Shown here piece by piece: positions 1 through 5,176 of a DNA stretch of 5,176 nt. Location: NCBI GenBank assembly GCA_019115725.1, contig DXCY01000004.1, positions 1 through 5,176 on the forward strand, written 5' to 3'. The notes below the pieces were generated by a model. It was given only the letters and a program-made list of their open reading frames with translations. It was not told the origin of the DNA and made no database searches. The position numbers were made by a program, and so were the translations under genes. Position 1 is the stretch's first letter, and the number at the start of each line of letters is the position of its first letter. This stretch comes from Candidatus Luteimonas excrementigallinarum (GTDB lineage Bacteria; Pseudomonadota; Gammaproteobacteria; Xanthomonadales; Xanthomonadaceae).

Positions 1-972
1 CACAGCCAGCCAGGCGCGATTGAGCAGGATATGCGTGCGCACCCGGGTGATTGCCGACCTGGCCTGCATGAGCTCCAGCCGATCGGACCATTCATCGGGG
101 AGCTGTCCGTCTTCTGCAGATCCGGGAGCAAGGCGAATGCCGATGGACATCGCACCCATGGCGGCCTCGTCATCCACGTCCACCAGCAGGTAACCGTACG
201 CCAGCCATAGATACCCATCCTCGGGGGTCAACAGCAGCGCGGCCTGGATCTTTTCCATGACATCCACGAGAACCCACTCCGGCGGACGCGGCAGTCGGCG
301 GATGATCCGTGCATCGACCGGCGTTGAACCGCCTCTCAACCCCACCATCTCCACCCGGGCCTGACCTGCCAGCTGTTCCGCCCGGTCCTGTCGTTCGTCA
401 GGGGTAGCCGGGCCGACGCGCGTGCCTGCGGGCACACTTTCCGACCATTTCGCCATCCATTGCAGCTGTGTATCCACGCGTCCGGTCTGGCGGCGTGCGG
501 CTGCCTGCGCGATCCCATGGATCAAGCCGGGAGCCTGCCGCTCATATTCTTCACGCGAACTCCTGCCCGGAACATCTTCCCTTGCCGCCCCCCGGTTCCG
601 CGCGGACACCGGACCCTGCGCAGACACCGGCGGTTCTACAGAGGTAGCGGCCGACTCCTGGATCCGCTTCGCCGGCGCCACCACCAGCATGATCAGAAGC
701 AGGGCGAGGAAAACGCCGACGGCGCCGGCCAGATAGCGCTCATCGCGATCCTTCACAGCCACGTACAGCAAGGCCAGCACCGCTGGCACGCCTGCCAGCG
801 TCACCCCGCCGCGGAAGCCAAGCAGCCGGCCGCCAGTCTGCCCGGTAACGAACCAGCCCCCCACCCACTCAAGGAGCCAATACGGCAGAAGTGCCGCCTT
901 GCCCAGCACGGGCAGCACCATCAACACCAGGCCCAGGCCCATCAACCAGCCCAGGACCGGCGCCGCCCTCAT
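1..972 (-). CDS. Membrane protein of unknown function with TPR-like repeat, partial (C-terminus beyond window)
   Basis: An open frame runs from ATG (972-970) to the left edge without a stop, giving 324 visible residues. I do not recognise a named family. Hydrophobic stretches lie at about residues 8-23, 57-72 and 81-99, and a Trp-rich stretch at 31-42 may also touch the membrane. A charged loop (KDRDER, 74-79) separates the second and third. Residues 100-145 form a Pro/Ala/Ser and charged linker, followed by a soluble region. Residues about 253-286 look like one TPR repeat: YLWLAYGYL in helix A, then A-x3-A-x3-I-x-LAP in helix B and the turn. The positive-inside rule weakly suggests that the soluble part is periplasmic, but basic residues after the third segment (AKR, 101-103) leave this open. 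The start overlaps the kinase stop as ATGA, with AGCAGG (983-978) 5 bases upstream, so the two genes are probably translationally coupled. The coding call is strong; a role as partner or substrate of the kinase/phosphatase pair is inferred only from position. Confidence 0.85.
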   Translation of the reverse strand, partial: MRAAPVLGWLMGLGLVLMVLPVLGKAALLPYWLLEWVGGWFVTGQTGGRLLGFRGGVTLAGVPAVLALLYVAVKDRDERYLAGAVGVFLALLLIMLVVAPAKRIQESAATSVEPPVSAQGPVSARNRGAAREDVPGRSSREEYERQAPGLIHGIAQAAARRQTGRVDTQLQWMAKWSESVPAGTRVGPATPDERQDRAEQLAGQARVEMVGLRGGSTPVDARIIRRLPRPPEWVLVDVMEKIQAALLLTPEDGYLWLAYGYLLVDVDDEAAMGAMSIGIRLAPGSAEDGQLPDEWSDRLELMQARSAITRVRTHILLNRAWLAV

Positions 973-2384
973 GGACGCCTGCTCACGAGCAGGACGGGCA
1001 GCAGCACCAGGGCGAAAAACATGGCCAGCAGCAACACACCGCAGTGAAAGAGCAGTTCGACCGTGCGCACCATCTTCTCCCCGAACCCCGGCGCAAGAAG
1101 ACTCTCAAACACGTCTGCGGCACCAATGCCCCAGGTGGCAACCCAGCCGAACAGCACCGGCACGATCACCGCAAGCGATATCCGGGCCCCGAAACCGAGC
1201 GGCCGCGCCGGAGGGGGCGCCGGGGCAGCTGTCGCCACCTGCGGGGCCTGCACCACGGTCCGCGGAGACCGGGCTGGCCGATTGGCCCGGACTGATTGCG
1301 GGCGATTTCCCCTGCGCACGCCACCGGCACGCGCAGCGCGCTTGCGCGCGTCCTCAAGCACCGCAGCCCTGGCACAGGCTCCACAGGAAAGTCCGGTGAA
1401 ATGCTGGTGCCGGGCATCCCGGGCGCAGGCCACCAGGGCCCTACTGTCGCGGCGCGCGTACGTCGACAGCTCCGCTGCCCACTCCCCGGCGGAAGGACGT
1501 GACTCCGCCGGCCCTGCGAACGCGCGATCGAACAACGTGCGCAGCGACCCGGGCATCTGCCCATGTCCGCTGACAGCTACCGGCTTGATGTCACCATGCG
1601 GCCGTAGGCCATAGCCATACAGGCGCGCCCTGATCCGCCCCGGCAGGTCCGTCGGCAGCCGGGCATTCCGCGTCCGGCCGCTGTACGGATGGATTCCCGA
1701 ATTGAGCAGCTGGAACACCACGACCGCCAGCGCAAACCGGTCCTGCTGTTCTTCCCTTCCCGGGGTCACGCCGGAGCCGTGGAACTCGGGCGCCAGGTAG
1801 TCGGCGGTGACCTGTCCGGCGGGGAAGCGTTCACCCCGCCCCTGTACGCTGAACCCATCGCAGTCCAGCAGGGCGATGTAGAGCGACTCCCGGTAGAAAC
1901 GCAGGTTCAGCGGCTTGAGGTCCACGACGTAATGGCCACGCCGATGCAGCGCGGCCAGCGTGACCGCCAGGTTGGCCGCCAGTACCGCCTTGGGGCCCAG
2001 CCCCGTGGGCAGCCCTTCCGCCCGTGCCTGCCGCTCCTGCAGGACATGCTCGAGATCGCTGGTAGCTGCGATATCCAGCTTGGGCATCCTGAACCCGATG
2101 AAGCGTCCCTGCCTGTCCCGCAGCAAAGCCTCAGGCCATGCGATCTGGACGTGGCGCTTCCCGTTTTCAATCCTGTCCGGCAGATCCGGACACAGCGCAA
2201 GCATCGCCTGCAGCTTGCGCTCATAGACCTCCAGCCCCACCCCCGGGTGATACAGCTTCGCTACGCTTCCCGCCGCGTTGTCCAGCAGGAATACGCTGCC
2301 CGCCCCGCCACTCTTGATCAGCCGGCCGAGTACCAGCCGGCGACCGGCGTTGTCGAAAACCACGGTGCCCTCGCGCCCAGCCAT
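969..2384 (-). CDS. Membrane-anchored Hanks-type Ser/Thr protein kinase of the TerY-P/YegI type
   Basis: Predicted 471-residue protein kinase that would phosphorylate Ser/Thr on unknown targets. The N-terminal kinase domain (about 10-310) has a glycine-rich loop SGGAGS (25-30), ATP-binding Lys43 in VAKLY, a catalytic loop VVDLKPLN with Asp155, Lys157 and Asn160, LLDCDGF with Asp174 at the DFG position, and APE at 198-200. The His-Arg of the usual HRD is replaced by Val-Val, and DFG reads DCD; similar variants occur in this family. After the domain come Cys320, His326, His328, Cys334 and Cys337 (CGAC), a probable zinc cluster, then a basic stretch (347-376), a Pro/Ala linker, and two membrane segments (about 402-420 and 445-467) with a short tail ending RRP. 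The kinase domain should be cytoplasmic. I chose ATG 2384 because GGAG lies 5 bases upstream and it follows the phosphatase stop by 10 bases; a TTG at 2411 would add 9 residues and overlap that gene. E. coli YegI is longer, so the C-terminal part differs. Confidence 0.92.
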   Translation of the reverse strand: MAGREGTVVFDNAGRRLVLGRLIKSGGAGSVFLLDNAAGSVAKLYHPGVGLEVYERKLQAMLALCPDLPDRIENGKRHVQIAWPEALLRDRQGRFIGFRMPKLDIAATSDLEHVLQERQARAEGLPTGLGPKAVLAANLAVTLAALHRRGHYVVDLKPLNLRFYRESLYIALLDCDGFSVQGRGERFPAGQVTADYLAPEFHGSGVTPGREEQQDRFALAVVVFQLLNSGIHPYSGRTRNARLPTDLPGRIRARLYGYGLRPHGDIKPVAVSGHGQMPGSLRTLFDRAFAGPAESRPSAGEWAAELSTYARRDSRALVACARDARHQHFTGLSCGACARAAVLEDARKRAARAGGVRRGNRPQSVRANRPARSPRTVVQAPQVATAAPAPPPARPLGFGARISLAVIVPVLFGWVATWGIGAADVFESLLAPGFGEKMVRTVELLFHCGVLLLAMFFALVLLPVLLVSRRP

Positions 2385-2389
2385 GAAAA

Positions 2390-2394
2390 CTCCG
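2390..2394 (-). promoter_or_regulatory. Ribosome binding site of the kinase gene
   Basis: CGGAG on the minus strand ends 5 bases before ATG 2384 and lies just after the phosphatase TGA (2397-2395). It decides the kinase start in favour of ATG 2384 over the in-frame TTG at 2411, which would lie inside the phosphatase gene. Confidence 0.75.
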
Positions 2395-3141
2395 TCAGCT
2401 GGCCAGGGCAATCAACAGCGTCTTGTCATCGCTGGTGATCGCATCCGTCCTGGCATCTCCCAATGTGGCCTGCAACGCGCGCGCGCCCTGATCGGCGTCG
2501 ACCTGCCGCAGATACCGGACGACGGGGTCGATGAACGGCCGGTACAGATCAGTCCCGCCCTTGTCCATCACGAAGCTCTCTGCCCCATCGGACATCAGGG
2601 CAATGGCTGACACGCCTCCGTCAAACGGCGTCACGCGTAGCCGCTTCCGCCATTCCTGATCCGTGATGAACCAGGTTTCGTTGGCGTACTCCCCATTCTC
2701 CGGCGGTGACAGCACCACCGCGCCATCGCTGTACTCGCAGATGCCCACCCCATCCCCAAGGTGGAAAAAACAGCCGCCGGACGGCGCGGCCATCACCCCG
2801 ACCAGCGTGCAGGCGTAATCCCGCAGCTGGCCGTGACGCCCCACCACCAGGTGCTCCAGGCTGGCGCGCGCCGCAGCCACCGCCTCCGCCAGGATCCCGG
2901 CCCAGTCTGTTTCGTTCCGCCCCAGCCGGTCATCACGCAGCCGGGCGCCCAGCGCAGCCACTGTCTGCTGGGCGATCGTGGTTGCCCCCTCGTCGGCATG
3001 CAGGGCGGAACCGGCTCCGTCACAGACCACCGCGACCAGAGAATCTCCTGCCTGGGAGAAAGCGAATGCATCCTGGCAGGGAGTTCCGGAGTCCCGGTGC
3101 GAACGGCCGGTGGCGGAAGCTGCCACCACCTTCCACGCCAT
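2395..3141 (-). CDS. PP2C-family Ser/Thr protein phosphatase (TerY-P triad, YegK/PphC type)
   Basis: Predicted 248-residue soluble, metal-dependent phosphatase that would remove phosphate from Ser/Thr of proteins, presumably including targets of the kinase encoded next. PP2C motifs appear in order: SGTPCQDAF with Asp24, VAVVCDGAGSA with Asp41-Gly42, FFHLGDG (Gly129-Asp130), ALMSDGAESF with Asp185-Gly186, and TSDDKTLL with Asp238/Asp239. All the acidic metal-binding positions therefore look intact. ENGEYANET (148-156) resembles the PphC/YegK branch rather than the larger PPM-type phosphatases; this placement is from memory of the family. No signal peptide or membrane segment is seen, so it should be cytoplasmic. 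The frame stays open upstream to 3231, but homology begins at MAWKVVAAS, and ATG 3141 sits 1 base after the VWA stop. No good Shine-Dalgarno precedes it, so translation probably depends on coupling to the VWA gene. The length fits a minimal PP2C domain. Confidence 0.93.
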   Translation of the reverse strand: MAWKVVAASATGRSHRDSGTPCQDAFAFSQAGDSLVAVVCDGAGSALHADEGATTIAQQTVAALGARLRDDRLGRNETDWAGILAEAVAAARASLEHLVVGRHGQLRDYACTLVGVMAAPSGGCFFHLGDGVGICEYSDGAVVLSPPENGEYANETWFITDQEWRKRLRVTPFDGGVSAIALMSDGAESFVMDKGGTDLYRPFIDPVVRYLRQVDADQGARALQATLGDARTDAITSDDKTLLIALAS

Positions 3142-3142
3142 A

Positions 3143-3823
3143 TCAGACGGGAACCGTGGACCAGCTGTCGGTCGACGGCAGCTGGGCCTGGCCACCGGGC
3201 GTGGAGTGGGACACCACCCGCATGCTGGCACTCAGCCACTGGAAGAGCTCGCGGAATTGAAGTCCCTGCAGCTGTTTCACCGCACGCGCGCCGTTGTTGC
3301 TGAATTCACCCAGCACCTGGGCATCGGCATTGCCGACTGCAATGGGGAAGACCGCCACCTTGCTCGCAGCCTCATCGCCCCGGCAACGCTGCGCAGCCGC
3401 CTGGAACGCATCGGTAGGCAGACCGTCAGACATGAGGAACAGCCACGGCCGCGTATAGGCGACACCCGCCTGGCGGAAGCGCACCTTCTCGCTCTCGATT
3501 TCCGTCAGCGCGAGATCCACCGCATGCCCCATCGGCGTGGTGCCGTGGGCCTTGAGCACAGGCGCGGTGAAATCCATGGCGTCCTGCCAGTCTCCGACCA
3601 GCGTGGCTTCGTCCATGCCGCCATAGCTGATGACCAGCACGCGAACGCGCTTGGCGGCAATCACATCACTCTTGAGCTCCTGCTCGAGCAGCTGGAGCCC
3701 TTCGTTCAAATGATTGATGGGCTGCCCGCCCATGCTGCCGGAACAGTCCAGCACGAGCACCAGTGGAGTCCGCTGTTCGGTATTGTCGACCAGCGCAACA
3801 TCGGGAATCGCGATCGGATCCAT
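3143..3823 (-). CDS. VWA-domain protein of the TerY/YegL type
   Basis: Predicted 226-residue protein made almost wholly of one von Willebrand factor A domain (about residues 20-205). The metal-ion-dependent adhesion site is complete: Asp26-x-Ser28-x-Ser30 in LDCSGSM, Thr95/Thr96 in GTTPMG, and Asp133 in MSDG. In this family such a site binds a divalent metal and a protein ligand, so the likely role is an adaptor that brings targets to the phosphatase and kinase; that role is inferred. The C-terminal FRELFQWLSASM (190-201) is typical of TerY-like proteins. There is no signal peptide or membrane segment, so it should be cytoplasmic. The frame stays open to 4012, inside the transporter gene, but ATG 3823 is the credible start: GGAGG lies 5 bases upstream and the VWA homology begins soon after. 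It is the first gene of the apparent four-gene operon, ending 1 base before the phosphatase. No TerD-family gene is visible nearby. Confidence 0.94.
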   Translation of the reverse strand: MDPIAIPDVALVDNTEQRTPLVLVLDCSGSMGGQPINHLNEGLQLLEQELKSDVIAAKRVRVLVISYGGMDEATLVGDWQDAMDFTAPVLKAHGTTPMGHAVDLALTEIESEKVRFRQAGVAYTRPWLFLMSDGLPTDAFQAAAQRCRGDEAASKVAVFPIAVGNADAQVLGEFSNNGARAVKQLQGLQFRELFQWLSASMRVVSHSTPGGQAQLPSTDSWSTVPV

Positions 3824-3828
3824 CCTTG

Positions 3829-3835
3829 CCTCCTC
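3829..3835 (-). promoter_or_regulatory. Strong ribosome binding site of the VWA gene
   Basis: GAGGAGG on the minus strand ends 5 bases before ATG 3823. It is the strongest Shine-Dalgarno seen in the window and fixes the VWA start although the frame stays open further upstream. The later genes of the unit have weaker or no such site, which fits translation initiating mainly here. Confidence 0.8.
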
Positions 3836-3852
3836 ATCCTTGGGGTGGCCGG

Positions 3853-3882
3853 ATTCTAACTGCTGACACAGCGAAGGGGCAG
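3853..3882 (-). promoter_or_regulatory. Possible promoter of the VWA-phosphatase-kinase operon
   Basis: TAGAAT (3858-3853 on the minus strand) is a good match to the sigma-70 -10 box TATAAT. With an 18-base spacer, CTGCCC (3882-3877) is a poor -35 box matching TTGACA at three of six positions. A transcript would start near 3846 and leave a leader of roughly 23 bases before ATG 3823. The location in the only gap on the minus strand supports it; the weak -35 box suggests either an activator or a false match. Confidence 0.4.
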
Positions 3883-3894
3883 CCGGCTCAGACC

Positions 3895-3915
3895 TGGCCG
3901 GCAGCCGTGCGGCCA
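3895..3915 (-). other. Small inverted repeat after the transporter gene
   Basis: TGGCCG (3915-3910) and CGGCCA (3900-3895) on the minus strand form a perfect 6-base stem with a 9-base loop, about 30 bases past the transporter stop. No T-run follows, so it is not a convincing intrinsic terminator. It could stabilise the 3' end of the transporter message, bind a regulator, or be chance in GC-rich DNA. A separate 8-base palindrome AGCCGGCT lies at 3881-3888, partly over the proposed -35 box. Confidence 0.25.
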
Positions 3916-3944
3916 ACGCATCCCGATGGAGCGTCCAATCCTGC

Positions 3945-5176
3945 CTACAGCTGCTCCGTTGGTTCATAACGAGCGGGTTCGGCAGGCACCTGGGGAGGCG
4001 GCCGATGCCCACGGGTCTCCCAGCGCCAGAAGAACCAGCCGATCACCAGGAAGGTGGCCGCCAGGCTGGCCAGGCCGATACCGGTGCCGCTGACCAGCGG
4101 CGACAGCAGGCCGGCGACAACGGCGTTGAGCACCAGCCCGGTGAAGGCCTGCAGCGAGGCCGCGGCGCCACGCTGGGCGGGGAACATATCCAGGATCGCC
4201 AGGGTCACGATCGGGAACACCAGGGCAATGCCGAAGGCGTTGAGTACCAGCGGCAGTACCGCCCACGGCACGGCGGGCACGTCGACCACGAGGTAATAGA
4301 CCATGTTGGCGGCAATGGCGACCGCACTGCAGGCAAAGCCGATGTTCGCCAGGGTGACGCCTTTCATGCGCCCCGCCGCGCGTCCCGAGACCCAGGCACC
4401 GGTCATCATGCCGCTGATCATGGGGATGAACAGCCAGCCGAACTGGTTTTCGTCCAATGCCAGCAGGTCCATGATGAACGCCGGCGCGGAGACGATGAAC
4501 AGGAACAGGGCGGCGAAGTTGAACGCCCCGCCCGCAGCCAGCCGCTGGAACCGGGCATTGCAGAAGATGTTGATGTAGTCGCGCAGCAGGTGTCGCGGTG
4601 CCAGCGAACGGCGCTCGGCCACCGGCAGGCTTTCCGGCATCCAGCGCCAGGTGGCCAGCAGCAGCACCACGGAAAACAGCACCAGGAACCAGAAGATCGC
4701 CGGCCACCTGGCCCAGCCGAGGATCCAGCCGCCGATAATCGGCGCGATCGCCGGGGCGATGCCGAAAATCATCGACACCTGGCTCAGCAGCCGCTGGGCA
4801 TCGTTGCCCTGGTAGAGATCACGGATCACCGCGCGCCCAACCACCACGCCCACGCCCGCTGAAAGACCCTGCACCGCGCGGAAGACCAGCAGCGTGCCCA
4901 GCTCATTGGCCATGGCGCAGCCAATCGACGCCAGGGTGAACACCACCAGTCCGCCCAGGATCACCCGGCGCCGGCCAAGCGCATCCGACAGCGGTCCGTG
5001 AACCACGCTCATCAGCGCATAGGCCACCAGGTACACGCTGATGGTCTGCTGCATGGCCAGCTTGTCGGCACGCAGGTCCTCCCCCATCTGCAGGAAGGCA
5101 GGGAAGATGGTGTCGATGGTGAACGGGCCGAACATGGCCAGCCCGGCCAGCAGCCAGGGCAGGCCGCGGGCCCAGC
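3945..5176 (-). CDS. Bcr/CflA-type MFS multidrug:H+ antiporter, partial (N-terminus beyond window)
   Basis: Inner-membrane major facilitator transporter of the DHA1 drug:H+ antiporter type, expected to export toxic compounds in exchange for protons; the substrate cannot be told from sequence. About 409 residues are visible. Numbering from the Met at 5135: the first membrane segment carries GPFTIDT with Asp8, the acidic residue typical of this family; motif A is GPLSDALGRRR (47-57) between segments 2 and 3; motif B is RAVQGLSAG (86-94); and the antiporter motif GIAPAIAPIIGG (125-136) lies in segment 5. Further hydrophobic segments continue to about 370, consistent with the usual 12, followed by a hydrophilic Pro-rich tail ending in TAG (3947-3945). 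The frame stays open to the right edge and residues before 5135 (WLLAGLA) belong to the first membrane segment, so Met 5135 is probably internal and the true start lies outside. It lies upstream of the kinase/phosphatase operon on the same strand, separated by 121 bases; no functional link is evident. Confidence 0.93.
   Translation of the reverse strand, partial: WARGLPWLLAGLAMFGPFTIDTIFPAFLQMGEDLRADKLAMQQTISVYLVAYALMSVVHGPLSDALGRRRVILGGLVVFTLASIGCAMANELGTLLVFRAVQGLSAGVGVVVGRAVIRDLYQGNDAQRLLSQVSMIFGIAPAIAPIIGGWILGWARWPAIFWFLVLFSVVLLLATWRWMPESLPVAERRSLAPRHLLRDYINIFCNARFQRLAAGGAFNFAALFLFIVSAPAFIMDLLALDENQFGWLFIPMISGMMTGAWVSGRAAGRMKGVTLANIGFACSAVAIAANMVYYLVVDVPAVPWAVLPLVLNAFGIALVFPIVTLAILDMFPAQRGAAASLQAFTGLVLNAVVAGLLSPLVSGTGIGLASLAATFLVIGWFFWRWETRGHRPPPQVPAEPARYEPTEQL

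Noticed and set aside
460..1047. Plus-strand open frames across 422-1399
   Set aside because: The minus strand here has a continuous frame with membrane segments, a TPR-like repeat and an ATGA junction; the plus-strand products are low-complexity and overlap one another.
2385..2411. TTG at 2411 as the kinase start
   Set aside because: ATG 2384 has a GGAG at the right distance and sits 10 bases after the phosphatase stop, whereas TTG 2411 lies inside the phosphatase gene.
1689..2438. Plus-strand open frame (249 residues) opposite the kinase gene
   Set aside because: It is antisense to the kinase catalytic domain and shows no recognisable motif.
1..3823. A complete tellurite-resistance (ter) cluster
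   Set aside because: Only the VWA/phosphatase/kinase triad is present; no TerD-family, TerB or TerC product is encoded in the window.
2978..3859. Long plus-strand open frame (293 residues) opposite the VWA and phosphatase genes
   Set aside because: It lies antisense to genes with clear domain motifs, its translation shows no recognisable domain, and long antisense frames are expected in GC-rich DNA.
3895..3915. Intrinsic terminator for the transporter gene
   Set aside because: The stem is only 6 base pairs with a 9-base loop, and no T-run follows it on the minus strand.
3824..4012. Extended N-terminus for the VWA protein up to 4012
   Set aside because: The extension would run into the transporter gene and has no VWA-like content, while ATG 3823 has a strong Shine-Dalgarno.
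4005..4862. Plus-strand open frame (285 residues) opposite the transporter gene
   Set aside because: Its translation is rich in Gln, His, Arg and Gly with no hydrophobic core, the usual mirror of a membrane-protein gene.

Overview
This GC-rich window reads as bacterial chromosome, most likely a gammaproteobacterium of the Xanthomonadaceae (Stenotrophomonas/Xanthomonas type). That guess rests on composition, codon use and the style of the Bcr/CflA transporter; it is not proven by a marker gene. All five genes lie on the minus strand, so transcription runs from high to low coordinates, and almost every base is coding.

Region by region in reading direction: (1) 5176-3945 is a Bcr/CflA-type MFS drug:H+ antiporter whose first codons lie beyond the right edge. 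(2) 3944-3824 is a 121-base intergenic gap with a small hairpin, a possible promoter and a strong Shine-Dalgarno. (3) 3823-3143 is a von Willebrand factor A (VWA) protein of the TerY/YegL type. (4) 3141-2395 is a PP2C-type Ser/Thr phosphatase of the YegK/PphC type. (5) 2384-969 is a Hanks-type Ser/Thr kinase of the YegI/TerY-P kinase type, with a putative zinc cluster and two C-terminal membrane segments. (6) 972 to the left edge is a membrane protein of unknown function with at least one TPR-like repeat, cut off by the window.

The last four genes are separated by +1 base, +10 bases and a 4-base ATGA overlap, so they almost certainly form one operon. VWA + PP2C + kinase is the known 'TerY-P triad' (E. 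coli yegL-yegK-yegI is the same set). The phosphatase and kinase are expected to set the phosphorylation state of shared targets, with the VWA protein as a metal-dependent protein-binding adaptor. No TerD-family or other tellurite-resistance gene is visible. The fourth gene is the least described part: a multi-pass membrane protein translationally coupled to a membrane-anchored kinase, and so a candidate substrate, sensor partner or effector. No RNA genes, mobile elements, CRISPR arrays or long repeats were seen.
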